NCBI RefSeq assembly: GCF_014349105.1
Contig: NZ_JACSJI010000012.1
Span: 1 to 64,000 of the forward strand
Origin: Caulobacter sp. 17J80-11
GTDB lineage: Bacteria > Pseudomonadota > Alphaproteobacteria > Caulobacterales > Caulobacteraceae
DNA: 64,000 bases
Reading direction: 5' to 3'
Below the pieces are notes generated by a model, which ran no database searches, was not told the DNA's origin, and saw nothing but the letters and a program-made list of their open reading frames with translations. Below are positions 31,807-40,176 of this stretch, one piece after another. The position numbers and the translations under genes are program-made. Each line of letters begins with the position of its first letter. The stretch's first letter is position 1.

Positions 31807-32694
31807 TCACCCCGCCGGCGCGATCGTCAGCTCCGCTTGCAGCCGCAGCGGCCGGTCGACCGGCACGGCGTAGGGCGTGCGGCCGGGGAAGGCGCAGGTC
31901 TGCATGCTGAGCTCGCGGCGCAGCACCCACCTGTTCAACGGCGCGCCCTGGGCGCGACAGGCGAGGGTGACCTTCCAGTTCGGCAGGCCCTCTTCTTTCG
32001 GCCAGGCGAAGGTCAGGGCCTCGCCGGCGGCCAGCACGGCGTTGGTCGGCTCGACCGCCTTGCCGTCGGAAGCGAAGCTCAGCTTGTCGTTGTGCACGAA
32101 GCGCACCGAGAAGCCGCTGTACTCCTTCTCGTCGTCGGTGCCGGCCAGCGCCAGGCCGGGCTGAAGCGCGGTCAGGGTGGTGTCGAAGGCCAGCTTGCGC
32201 GCGCCCTTCTTCAGCTTCGGCACGGTGACCACGGTGGTCTCGGCGAACAGCAGGGTGTGTTCGCCGCCGGCGGTCGAAACCCAGTCGGTCTTCACGGTCA
32301 GCCGCACCGAGCCGTCCGGCTGGGGCGCGTACTCCACGCCCTTGGACTGGAAGGTGACGTCCTTCATCACCCAGGTGTCGCCGATCTGGACGCCGTCCTT
32401 CAGGATCCGCCGCCAGGCCCAGTAGACGCCGCGCTGGTGCAGGTGGTCGGCCGGCCGGTCCTCGGTCAGCACCGTGCCGTCGGGCGCGTACAGCGGCTGG
32501 ACGTAGTTCAGCCGCCAGGGCTCGGCCGCCGCATCGACCGGGGCGGTGCGGTAGAACAGCACCGGTTGCGCCTCGTCCAGGATCTGCACGCCCGACGGCC
32601 CGATCTCCGCATGCAGCGGGCCGCCGGCCCAAGCCGGGGCGGCGAACAGGGCGGAGGCCGCGAGCAGGGCGGCGATGAAGCTCTTTGGGCGCAT
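31807..32694 (-). CDS. Exported DUF6807 (PmoA-like) protein
   Basis: A 295-residue exported protein. The signal peptide (FIAALLAASALFAAPAWA) is followed by a DUF6807 body, formerly the PmoA family: LNYVQPLYAPDGTVLTED, ADHLHQRGVYWAWRRI and KEYSGFSVRF. The family is common in polysaccharide-degradation loci and its enzymatic role is not settled. An operator of the uronate type lies just upstream (32711-32724), tying it to pectin use. ATG 32694 is preferred over ATG 32703, because 32703 leaves no room for a ribosome binding site after the operator. Confidence 0.8.
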   Translation of the reverse strand: MRPKSFIAALLAASALFAAPAWAGGPLHAEIGPSGVQILDEAQPVLFYRTAPVDAAAEPWRLNYVQPLYAPDGTVLTEDRPADHLHQRGVYWAWRRILKDGVQIGDTWVMKDVTFQSKGVEYAPQPDGSVRLTVKTDWVSTAGGEHTLLFAETTVVTVPKLKKGARKLAFDTTLTALQPGLALAGTDDEKEYSGFSVRFVHNDKLSFASDGKAVEPTNAVLAAGEALTFAWPKEEGLPNWKVTLACRAQGAPLNRWVLRRELSMQTCAFPGRTPYAVPVDRPLRLQAELTIAPAG

Positions 32695-32710
32695 GGGCGG
32701 CATCTCGCGC

Positions 32711-32724
32711 GGTAACCGGTGTCA
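32711..32724. promoter_or_regulatory. LacI-type operator, site 6 (DUF6807 gene)
   Basis: GGTAACCGGTGTCA; read on the minus strand it is AATGACACCGGTTACC, identical over 16 bases to site 3. It lies 16 bases upstream of the DUF6807 start. The divergent glycosyltransferase gene starts 93 bases to the right. Confidence 0.87.
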
Positions 32725-32817
32725 TTTTCAGCATAGCCGTTCGCGCGGCGGGAGCCAGCCCTCACGAGACGCGGAACTCGCGCCCCGGTCTCGCCTGTTC
32801 TCGGACGGGAGTCGCGC

Positions 32818-33918
32818 ATGAAGCTTGTCGTTTTCGGCCTGACCATCAGTTCGTCCTGGGGCAACGGCCACGCCACATTGTGGCGGGGGCTGGTCCGCGC
32901 CCTGGCCGCGCGCGGCTGCAAGGTGGTGTTCTTCGAGCGCGACGTTTCCTGGTACGCCCAGCACCGCGACCTGGCCGAGCCGCCCGGGGCCGAGCTGATC
33001 CTCTATTCCGACTGGGACAGCGTGCGGGGCCTGGCCGAGCGGCACGTGCGCGACGCCGACGCGGCGATGGTCACGTCGTATTGCCCCGACGCGCGGGCGG
33101 CGTCGGACCTGGTCTGCGAGCGGGCGGTGCAGGCCCTGTTCTACGACATGGACACCCCGGTCACCCTCTCGCGCCTGGAGGCCGGGGAGGCGGTCGACTA
33201 CCTGCCCGCGCAAGGCCTGGACGCTTTCGACCTGGTGCTGAGCTACACCGGGGGGCGGGCCCTGACCGAGCTCAAGCGGCGGCTGGGCGCGCGCCGCACC
33301 GCGCCGCTGTACGGCCACGTCGACCCCCAGACCCACCGGCCGACCGCGCCGCGCGAGCGCTTCCGCTGCGCGCTGTCCTACCTGGGCACCTTCGCCGGCG
33401 ACCGCCAGGCGACGGTGAAGACCCTGTTCGCCGAGCCGGCCCAGCGCCGGCCCGACCTGCGTTTCGTGCTGGGCGGCTCGGGCTACGGCGCCGACTTTCC
33501 GTGGTCGGACAATATCTGGTTCATGGACCACGTCGCCCCGCCGGACCACGCGGCCTTCTTTTCCTCCTCGGCCCTGACCCTGAACGCCACGCGTCGCGAC
33601 ATGGCGGCCATGGGCTGGTGCCCGTCGGGGCGGCTGTTCGAGGCGGCCGCCTGCGGCACGCCGGTGCTGAGCGACGCCTGGGAGGGGCTGGACAGCTTCT
33701 TCACGCCGGGGCGGGAGATCCTGATCGCGAACGACGCCGACGACGCCCTGGCCGCGCTGGACCTGGGCGAGACCGAGCTGGCCAAGGTCGGGCGCCGCGC
33801 CCGCGAACGGGTGCTGGACGAGCACACCTCCAGCCGCCGAGCGCATGAGCTGTTGACCCTGCTGTCGTCGCGCACCACCGGGCCGGCGGCCGAGACCGGC
33901 CTGGCGAGGGGGCTTTAG
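32818..33918 (+). CDS. CgeB-like glycosyltransferase
   Basis: A 366-residue GT-B type protein resembling CgeB-family transferases: LVVFGLTISSSWGNGHATLW at the N-terminus, FYDMDTPVTLSRLEAGE in the middle and the C-terminal glycosyl transferase motif RLFEAAACGTPVLSDAWEGLD, FFTPGREILIA. It is a paralogue of the leftward genes at 40826-41935 and 41932-43029. Cytoplasmic and possibly membrane-associated, it would add one sugar to a glycoconjugate; donor and acceptor are unknown. The nucleotidyltransferase gene starts 3 bases later. Confidence 0.83.
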   Translation: MKLVVFGLTISSSWGNGHATLWRGLVRALAARGCKVVFFERDVSWYAQHRDLAEPPGAELILYSDWDSVRGLAERHVRDADAAMVTSYCPDARAASDLVCERAVQALFYDMDTPVTLSRLEAGEAVDYLPAQGLDAFDLVLSYTGGRALTELKRRLGARRTAPLYGHVDPQTHRPTAPRERFRCALSYLGTFAGDRQATVKTLFAEPAQRRPDLRFVLGGSGYGADFPWSDNIWFMDHVAPPDHAAFFSSSALTLNATRRDMAAMGWCPSGRLFEAAACGTPVLSDAWEGLDSFFTPGREILIANDADDALAALDLGETELAKVGRRARERVLDEHTSSRRAHELLTLLSSRTTGPAAETGLARGL

Positions 33919-33921
33919 AGC

Positions 33922-34653
33922 ATGTGGGGCATCGTTCCCGCCGCCGGCCAGGGCACCCGCATCCAGCCGCTGGCCTTCTCCAAGGAGCTGCTGCCCGTCG
34001 GCGTGCGCCGCGAGGGCGCCGCCGAGCGCCCCCGCGCCGCCAGCGAATACCTGCTGGACCGCCTGGAGCGGGGCGGGGCGACCAAGGTCTGCTTCGTCAT
34101 CGCGCCGGGCAAGACCGACATCCTGCGCTACTACGGCGCCCGGGTTGGCCAGCTCGATCTCGCCTATGTGGTCCAGCCCGCGCCGGCGGGCCTGTGCGAC
34201 GCGGTGTTCCGGGCCCTGCCGCTGATCCATCCGGACGAGCCGGTGGCGGTGGGCCTGCCCGACACCGTCTGGTTCCCGGAGGACGCTCTGGCGCGCCTGC
34301 CCGACGACCGCCTGGCCTTCCTGCTGTTCCCGGTCGACCGGCCCGAGAACTTCGACGCGGTGCTGACCGACGCCGACGGGCGGGTGCGCGAGATCCAGGT
34401 GAAGTCGCCCGACGCCCAGACCCGCTGGGTCTGGGGCGCCTTCAAGATGCCCGGACGGGTGTTCCACGCCCTGCACGCCCTGTGGCTGGAGCGCGACCGC
34501 GAGGACGAATACTTCGGCGGCCTGATCAACGCCTGGATCGCCGGCGGCGGCGAGGCGGTCGGCGTCCCCGCCGGCGCCCGCTACGTCGACGTCGGCACCC
34601 TGCATGGATACCGCGAGGCGCTTAGTTTGCTGTCGGACACTCAGGAGGCCTAG
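33922..34653 (+). CDS. Sugar-1-phosphate nucleotidyltransferase
   Basis: A 243-residue NTP-transferase related to glucose-1-phosphate thymidylyl/uridylyltransferases: VPAAGQGTRIQPLAFSKELLPVG is the nucleotide-binding signature with Lys, GLPDTVWFP carries the metal Asp, and WVWGAFKMPG follows. It likely makes the nucleotide-sugar donor for neighbouring transferases. Coupled to the CgeB-like gene (3-base gap). It ends tail-to-tail with the phosphomannomutase gene, a four-base overlap. Confidence 0.85.
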   Translation: MWGIVPAAGQGTRIQPLAFSKELLPVGVRREGAAERPRAASEYLLDRLERGGATKVCFVIAPGKTDILRYYGARVGQLDLAYVVQPAPAGLCDAVFRALPLIHPDEPVAVGLPDTVWFPEDALARLPDDRLAFLLFPVDRPENFDAVLTDADGRVREIQVKSPDAQTRWVWGAFKMPGRVFHALHALWLERDREDEYFGGLINAWIAGGGEAVGVPAGARYVDVGTLHGYREALSLLSDTQEA

Positions 34654-36041
34654 CTCAGGGTCATCCCACACGCCGCCAGGTGCCCCGCCAGCTCCGCGCG
34701 CACTCGTTCCAGGCCTTCCGGGCTGTCAGCTTCGCAGCGGCAGGTCAGCTTGGCCTCGGTGCCTGAGGCGCGTAGCAGCCACCAGCCGTCGGCGGTGTCG
34801 ATGCGCAGGCCCAGCGCCGGGTCGACCTCCGCGCCGGCCCCGTTCAGGCGCGCGGCCACCGCGGCCACCACCGCCGCCTTGCGCGGCTCGGGGCAGGGCA
34901 GGCGCAGCTCCGGCGTGGAGAAGGCCGGCGGCAGGCCGTCGCGGAAGGCGGTCAGGTCGCGGCCCTGCGAGACGGCGACGAGCACCCGCACGGCGGCGTA
35001 GAGCGCGTCGTCGACCCCGTTCCAGTCGGCGCCGAAGAACACGTGGCCGCTCAGCTCGCCGGCCAGGGCCGCGCCGTGGCGGCGCATGGCCTCGCGCACC
35101 AGCACATAACCGGATGGCGCCATCTCGGCCCGACCGCCCGCGCGCGCCACGCCGTCGAACACCACCCGGCTGCACTTGACGTCGGCGACCACCGTCGCGC
35201 CCGGCCGGCCCGCGAGCAGGTCCTGCGCCAGGAACAGCAAGAGCTGGTCGGCCCACACCGTCCGGCCCTTGGCGTCGACCACGCCGATGCGGTCGCCGTC
35301 GCCGTCGAAGGCCAGCCCAAGGTCGCAGCCCTCGCGCACGACCAGCTCGGCCAGGTCGGCCAGGTTGGCCTCCACCGCTGGGTCCGGATGATGGTTGGGA
35401 AACCGCCCGTCCACCTCGGCGTGGATCACCCGGTGCTCGCCGGGCAGCCGCGCGACCAGCCGCTGGACGGCCGGCCCGGTCGAGCCGTTGCCGCAATCCC
35501 ACGCGACCTTCAGCGGGCGCACCGCCGCGGCGGCTTCCAGGAGAGCCGCGACATAGGCCGGCATCACCTCGGCCTCGCAGGCGCGGCCGCCCGGCGCTTC
35601 GCGGCCGGGCTTGGCGACCAGGGCCTTGAGCGCCGAGCCGTGCACCCGCTCGCCGCCCATCATCAGCTTGAAGCCGTTCTCCTCGGCCGGGTTGTGCGAG
35701 GCGGTGACCATCACCCCGCCGTCCAGGCCGCGTGCGTGCACCGCGAAGGCCAGCATGGGCGTCGGCCCCAGGCCCACGCGCTCGACCTCCATCCCGCCCT
35801 CGACCAGACCGGCGACCAGCGCCCGTTCCAGCCTGGGCGACGAGGTGCGCCCGTCGCGCGCCACGCCGATCCGCACCAGGCCCAGTTCGCGCGCGGCCTG
35901 CGCGTAGGAGCGCCCCAGCGCCTGCGCTTCCGCTTCGCCGAAGTGCCGGTCGACCACGCCGCGTACGTCGTAGGCGCGCACCGCCTCCGGCGCGATCCGG
36001 GCCGTTCGGGATGGGAAGGGGGCCGCCGCGCGATCGTCCAT
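34650..36041 (-). CDS. manB: Phosphomannomutase/phosphoglucomutase
   Basis: A 463-residue alpha-D-phosphohexomutase. Four domains are evident: YDVRGVVDRHF at the start, the phosphoserine loop GVMVTASHNPAEENGFKLM at ~120, the metal loop GLAFDGDGDRIGVVDAKG at ~245, the sugar-binding GELSGHVFFG, and the C-terminal phosphate site LRASGTEAKLTCRCE. It supplies mannose-1-P or glucose-1-P to the glycan cluster. Whether it is PMM or PGM specific cannot be told. A near-match EcfG promoter lies at 36094-36119. Confidence 0.9.
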   Translation of the reverse strand: MDDRAAAPFPSRTARIAPEAVRAYDVRGVVDRHFGEAEAQALGRSYAQAARELGLVRIGVARDGRTSSPRLERALVAGLVEGGMEVERVGLGPTPMLAFAVHARGLDGGVMVTASHNPAEENGFKLMMGGERVHGSALKALVAKPGREAPGGRACEAEVMPAYVAALLEAAAAVRPLKVAWDCGNGSTGPAVQRLVARLPGEHRVIHAEVDGRFPNHHPDPAVEANLADLAELVVREGCDLGLAFDGDGDRIGVVDAKGRTVWADQLLLFLAQDLLAGRPGATVVADVKCSRVVFDGVARAGGRAEMAPSGYVLVREAMRRHGAALAGELSGHVFFGADWNGVDDALYAAVRVLVAVSQGRDLTAFRDGLPPAFSTPELRLPCPEPRKAAVVAAVAARLNGAGAEVDPALGLRIDTADGWWLLRASGTEAKLTCRCEADSPEGLERVRAELAGHLAACGMTLS

Positions 36042-36093
36042 GACGCCTCCGCACCGTACGCGCGGGAACAGCCGCCGCCGGGGTCGGGCCGCC

Positions 36094-36119
36094 AACCTCA
36101 GGCGCGCGACGCGAGTTCC
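36094..36119 (-). promoter_or_regulatory. Possible EcfG (SigT) promoter of the phosphomannomutase gene
   Basis: On the minus strand GGAAC (36119-36115), a 17-base spacer and GGTT (36097-36094): one mismatch from GGAAC-N17-CGTT. It lies 53 bases upstream of the ATG at 36041. Weak on its own, but it agrees with the exact promoters nearby. Confidence 0.35.
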
Positions 36120-36185
36120 GGAACACGGCGCCGGAACCGTCACGGCCGCCCGCTTCTTGTGAGCCGGCGCCGCCAGAGGTTTCCC

Positions 36186-37022
36186 GTGACGCGTCCCGCC
36201 CGGCTCGAACCAGCCGCATCCTCCGACAGCCTGCTCGACCGGCTCGCCGCCGGGGCGGTCGTGGCCGACCGGATCGCCCTGGTCGCCGCCCATCCCGACG
36301 ACGAGATCCTGGGCCTGGGCGGCCGGCTGGACCGCATGCCGGACCTCCGGATCATCCATTTGACCGACGGCGCGCCGCTGGACGGCGCCGACGCGCGGCG
36401 CGCGGGCTTTGATTGCCCCCCGGCTTACGCCGAAGCGCGCCGGCGCGAACTGGACGCCGCCCTCGAAGCGGCCGGCGCCGAGCCCGAGCGCCGGGCCTAC
36501 GACGTGTCCGACCAGACCACGGTGCGCCGCCTCGCCGAGCTGGCCCGGCGGCTCGCGGAAGACCTCGCCGACCGGGAGGCGGTGTTCACCCATCCCTACG
36601 AAGGCGGCCACCCGGACCACGACGCCGCCGCCTTTGCGGCGGCCGCCGCCGTGCGCCTGCTGGCCCGGGCCGGACGGGCGGCGCCCCGACGCTACGAGTT
36701 CGCCTCCTACCACCGCGGTCCGCAGGGCCGGGTCGCGGGAGCTTTCCACGCAGATCCGGGGCGGCCGGAGACGCTGGCGGTGCTCTCGACGGACGACCGG
36801 CGGCGCAAGGCTCGGGCGCTGGCGGCCTTTCGTACGCAAGGCGACGTGGCCGCCTGGTTTCCGCAGGGCGTGGAGCGCTGGCGGAGCGCGCCCGACTACG
36901 ACTTCACCCGCCCGCCGCCGCCGGGCGGCTGCCTCTACGACGAGTTCGGCTGGGCCATCACGGGCGAGGTCTGGCGGGGCCATGCGCGCGCGGCGCTGGC
37001 CGACCTGGAGCTCGCGCCATGA
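36186..37022 (+). CDS. PIG-L family N-deacetylase
   Basis: A 278-residue zinc deacetylase of the PIG-L/MshB/LmbE family: metal motif VAAHPDDEILGLGG at ~33 and the second His motif THPYEGGHPDHDAAAF at ~138. The family removes acetyl groups from GlcNAc linked to inositol or lipids, or from related sugars. GTG 36186 has AGAGG upstream. It overlaps the following GT4 gene by four bases (ATGA), so they probably act in series. Because an inositol-phosphate synthase lies in the same cluster, a GlcNAc-inositol type substrate is conceivable. Confidence 0.87.
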   Translation: MTRPARLEPAASSDSLLDRLAAGAVVADRIALVAAHPDDEILGLGGRLDRMPDLRIIHLTDGAPLDGADARRAGFDCPPAYAEARRRELDAALEAAGAEPERRAYDVSDQTTVRRLAELARRLAEDLADREAVFTHPYEGGHPDHDAAAFAAAAAVRLLARAGRAAPRRYEFASYHRGPQGRVAGAFHADPGRPETLAVLSTDDRRRKARALAAFRTQGDVAAWFPQGVERWRSAPDYDFTRPPPPGGCLYDEFGWAITGEVWRGHARAALADLELAP

Positions 37023-38065
37023 CCGGTCCCACCGTCCTCAGCGTCGCCTATCCCTTCGCCCCGGTCGGCCCCGACCCGGTCGGCGGAGCCGAGCAGATCC
37101 TGACCCGGCTGGACCGGGCGGTGGTCGAGGCGGGCGGACGCTCGGTCGTTGTGGCCGTCGAGGGCTCGCAGCCGGCCGGCGAGCTCATTCCGCTGCCCCG
37201 CGTGAAGGGCGAGGTCGACGGGGCGGCGCGGCGCGCCGTGCACGAGCGTTTGCGCGCGATCCTGGCCGAGGCTGTCGCGGAGGTGCGTCCCGATGTCGTC
37301 CACCTGCACGGGATCGACTTCGACGCCTATTTGCCCGAGGCCGGGCCGCCGGTGGTGGCCACCCTGCACCTGCCGCTCGACTGGTATGCGCCGGCGGCGC
37401 TCAGGCCCGTGCGGCCCAACACCTGGCTGGTGCCGGTTTCGCGTCGGCAGGCCGGCGACACGGTGGACGCGCGCATGCTGCCTCCGATCGAGAACGGCGT
37501 GGAGGTCGACGCCTTCTCGCCCGACCGCAAGCGCGGCTTCGCCTTCGCGCTTGGGCGGATCTGCCCGGAGAAGGGGTTCCACCTGGCGCTGGACGCCGCC
37601 AAGGCCGCGGGCCGGCCGATGGTGCTGGCCGGCGAGGTGTTTCCCTACGCCGCTCACCGCGCCTACTTCGAGCAGGAGATCGCGCCACGGCTGGACCGCG
37701 CCCGCCGCTGGGCCGGGCCGGTTGCGGGCGCCTACAAGCGCCGACTGCTCGCCGCGGCGCGCTGTCTGCTGGTCCCCAGCCTGTGTGAGGAGACCTCCTC
37801 GCTTGTCGCGCGCGAGGCGCTGGCCGCCGGCACGCCGGTGATCGCCTTCCCCCGCGGCGCCTTGCCTGAGGTGGTCGAGCACGGCCGGACCGGCTTTCTG
37901 GTCAAGGACGTCCACGACATGGCCCAGGCGCTGAACCGGGTCGACGACCTGGATCCGGACGACTGCCGCGAGACCGCCCGCGCGCGCTTCTCGGCCCGCG
38001 CCATGACGGACGCCTACCTGGCCCTCTACCGCCGTCTCGCCGCGGAGCGGGTTCGTGCCGGCTAG
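37019..38065 (+). CDS. Glycosyltransferase family 4
   Basis: A 348-residue GT-B retaining transferase: GPDPVGGAEQILTRLDRAV at the N-terminus (glycine-rich acceptor loop), DVVHLHGIDFDAYLP, GRICPEKGFHLALDAAKAAG, and the donor-site motif SSLVAREALAAGTPVIAFPRGALPE with the EX7E pattern. Coupled to the PIG-L gene upstream; the next gene starts 11 bases before its stop. Donor and acceptor unknown. Confidence 0.87.
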   Translation: MTGPTVLSVAYPFAPVGPDPVGGAEQILTRLDRAVVEAGGRSVVVAVEGSQPAGELIPLPRVKGEVDGAARRAVHERLRAILAEAVAEVRPDVVHLHGIDFDAYLPEAGPPVVATLHLPLDWYAPAALRPVRPNTWLVPVSRRQAGDTVDARMLPPIENGVEVDAFSPDRKRGFAFALGRICPEKGFHLALDAAKAAGRPMVLAGEVFPYAAHRAYFEQEIAPRLDRARRWAGPVAGAYKRRLLAAARCLLVPSLCEETSSLVAREALAAGTPVIAFPRGALPEVVEHGRTGFLVKDVHDMAQALNRVDDLDPDDCRETARARFSARAMTDAYLALYRRLAAERVRAG

Positions 38066-38864
38066 GCTCGGCGTGCGCTGGACGATAGGCGACGTCAGCC
38101 CGGCGGGCTTCGAGGCCCTGCAGATCTCCGTAGCCAGCGCCGTGCGCCTGTTCGGACGCGAGACCGCCTATGCGGTGGTGGTCAACGGCATGAGCCCGGC
38201 CGAGGCGGCCCGGCGCACCGGCGACGTGCCGGACGAGGTCGCCTGGCTCTCCGCGCCGAAGCTCCCGCCCGACGTGCTCGCGCCCTACCTCGGGGCCGGC
38301 ATGGCCGAGGGCACGGCCTGGAAGTTCGCGCCGCTCCACGTCTTTCCCGACCGGCACGAACTGGCGCTCGACAACGACGTCATCCTCTGGGAGGCGCCGG
38401 AGGCGGTCCGGCGCTGGCTCGAGGAAGGCGATCCGCACGCGCGGGTCATCGCCGCCGACGTGAAGCCCGCGCACGGCCGCTTCGCCGACCTGTGCGGGCC
38501 CGAGCCGCGCAATTCCGGCATCCGCGGCACCCCGCCGGGGTTCGACCTGGGCGAAGCGCTGGGCCGGGTGCTGGCGATGAAGCCCGAGGTGCTGCACTCC
38601 GAGCTGGACGAGCAGGGCCTGCAGATCGCCGCCCTGTCGTTGGACCGGCCGCCGCTGGTGGTGACCACCGAGGAGGTCAGCATCTGCTCGCCCTTCCATC
38701 CGCATCAGCCTCAGCCCGGCCGCTGCGGCGCGCACTTCGTGGGGCTGAACGCGCGCGACCTGCCGTGGCGGTGGTACGACCGCCCGGCCACCGAGGTGCG
38801 GCTGGAGCACTGGCGCGACCTGCTGCCCGAAATGCGCCGCCGCGCCGGCCTTAGCGCCGCATGA
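38055..38864 (+). CDS. Unrecognised protein, possible GT-A type glycosyltransferase
   Basis: A 269-residue protein without a clear family. The motif HELALDNDVILWEAP at ~98-112 looks like the DXD metal site of GT-A folds, and FAPLHVFPDRHELAL before it fits the usual spacing from the donor-binding strand. EVSICSPFHPHQPQPG is His-rich. GTG 38055 overlaps the end of the GT4 gene by 11 bases, with GGAGCGG upstream. It is third in the PIG-L/GT4 operon. A glycosyltransferase role is inference from one motif and context. Confidence 0.6.
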   Translation: MPARLGVRWTIGDVSPAGFEALQISVASAVRLFGRETAYAVVVNGMSPAEAARRTGDVPDEVAWLSAPKLPPDVLAPYLGAGMAEGTAWKFAPLHVFPDRHELALDNDVILWEAPEAVRRWLEEGDPHARVIAADVKPAHGRFADLCGPEPRNSGIRGTPPGFDLGEALGRVLAMKPEVLHSELDEQGLQIAALSLDRPPLVVTTEEVSICSPFHPHQPQPGRCGAHFVGLNARDLPWRWYDRPATEVRLEHWRDLLPEMRRRAGLSAA

Positions 38865-39837
38865 GCCGCCGGCGGTACTGTGGCTGGTCCACCGCGCCCC
38901 ATGCGTACTTGTAGGGCTCGCGGCCGCGCAGGAATTCGAAGGAGACGCAGCCCTCGCGCACGGCCTGCTCGATCGCGTGACGCATGATCAGGGCGCCAGG
39001 GCTGGCCTCGGCGAACTCGGGATCGAAGCCGCCGATGTAGGCGTAGGCCCGGCCGCGGAGCTGGAAGCCGTAGAACGCGGCCGCCGCCCGGCCGTCGATC
39101 TGCAGCAGGTAGAGGCGTAGCCACCCCTCGGCCAGGAAGGCGCGGGCGACCGCCCGGTGAAAGTCCTGGACCTGCGGGTCGGACAGGCCCGCGCCGCTTT
39201 CGCCGGCCCAGCGGGCCGCGTGCAGGCGCAGCAGGGTGTCGAAGTCTTCCGCCAGCGTCGCCTCGGTGGCGGTGGTGACGTTCACTGTGCCCAGGCGCTT
39301 GGCCCGGCGTCGGGCGTTGGACAGGTTGCCCCGCAGGCGCTTGGTGAGGCCGGAGATCAGAGCGTCGGTGGTGTCCGGCAGGAGAAGGCCGGGCGCGGGC
39401 TCTTCGGCCTCGACCGTGTCGCGCCAGCCCGCGAGGGCGGCCGGTTCGAGCAGGGCCGAGCCTGTCGGCAGGTCGCGGAAATCGCAGGCGTCCCACAGGT
39501 CCGAGCGCCGGGCCAGGTGCTCGAACACCGTCTGTCCGCAGGCCCCCGGCGCGTCCAGCCGATCGCTCACGCCGTTGCCGAGCAGGGTCGCCTGCCGGGC
39601 CCCGGACTGCGGGTCGGCGTAGATGAAGAAGGGGGCGACCCCGTCCAGCCGGCCGTCGCCGCCGCGCAGGGCCAGCACCCACAGGCCTGACGTCCCGAAC
39701 CGTTCGGTCCAGGGCAGGAGCCAGGCGGGCGACTGGAAGGGGCCGGCGTCGGGCAGGCGCTCCCACAGCGCGCGCCACTCGGGCTCCAGCGCGGCCAGAC
39801 CGTCCAGCGTGCGGATCTCCTCGACCTGAAGGCCCAC
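38851..39837 (-). CDS. GNAT-type acyltransferase (BioF2-like, PF13480 type)
   Basis: A 328-residue protein with the FemAB-like/BioF2 double-GNAT fold: PFQSPAWLLPWTERFG near residue 40, LRGNLSNARRRAKRLG in the middle, and FYGFQLRGRAYAYIGGFDPEF plus FEFLRGREPYKYAWG at the C-terminus. Such proteins are common in exopolysaccharide loci, where they are thought to acylate sugars. GTG 39837 was chosen because the open frame extends upstream through the zinc-ribbon gene, which ends 2 bases before. It overlaps the rightward gene by 14 bases at the 3' ends. Confidence 0.82.
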   Translation of the reverse strand: MGLQVEEIRTLDGLAALEPEWRALWERLPDAGPFQSPAWLLPWTERFGTSGLWVLALRGGDGRLDGVAPFFIYADPQSGARQATLLGNGVSDRLDAPGACGQTVFEHLARRSDLWDACDFRDLPTGSALLEPAALAGWRDTVEAEEPAPGLLLPDTTDALISGLTKRLRGNLSNARRRAKRLGTVNVTTATEATLAEDFDTLLRLHAARWAGESGAGLSDPQVQDFHRAVARAFLAEGWLRLYLLQIDGRAAAAFYGFQLRGRAYAYIGGFDPEFAEASPGALIMRHAIEQAVREGCVSFEFLRGREPYKYAWGAVDQPQYRRRLMRR

Positions 39838-39838
39838 C

Positions 39839-40024
39839 TCAGCCGCCGCCGATCCCCTCGATGACGATGCCGGTGCCCTCGCAGGTCGGGCAGGGATCGC
39901 CCAGCGGCAGCCGGCCGGTGCCGCGGCAGGCGCGGCAGAGGTCTTCGCCGGTGCCCGGGGTCCCTTCCGGCGCGGCGTCGCCCGGACTGAGGTGCTGGTG
40001 TTCGTTGTTGTTCTGAATGCCCAT
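39839..40024 (-). CDS. Small DnaJ-type zinc-finger protein
   Basis: A 61-residue protein with two CxxCxGxG motifs, CRACRGTG and CPTCEGTG, the unit of the DnaJ zinc-finger domain, preceded by a hydrophilic N-terminus (QNNNEHQHLSPGD). One zinc is expected. It lacks a J domain. Translation is probably coupled to the acetyltransferase that starts right after its stop. It lies 152 bases downstream of the DUF1003 gene on the same strand and may be read from that gene's stress promoter. Confidence 0.78.
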   Translation of the reverse strand: MGIQNNNEHQHLSPGDAAPEGTPGTGEDLCRACRGTGRLPLGDPCPTCEGTGIVIEGIGGG

Positions 40025-40176
40025 GGCGTCTCTCTCCGGTCCCTCAACTGGCGCCGGAGAGCGGGGTTCGAGCGGGTCCGTGCGGGATCAGGCGGTGAGC
40101 GCAGGGCGGCTTGGTCCAGCGGTTGACGAAGGCCCCGGCGGCCTCGACCTCGGGAGGAGGCCACAGGCTAGGCGGA

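Noticed and set aside
32773-32799. GGAAC with TGTT in front of the CgeB-like gene at 32818 as an EcfG promoter
   Set aside because: The spacer is 18 bases and the -10 is TGTT, not CGTT; too weak to list.
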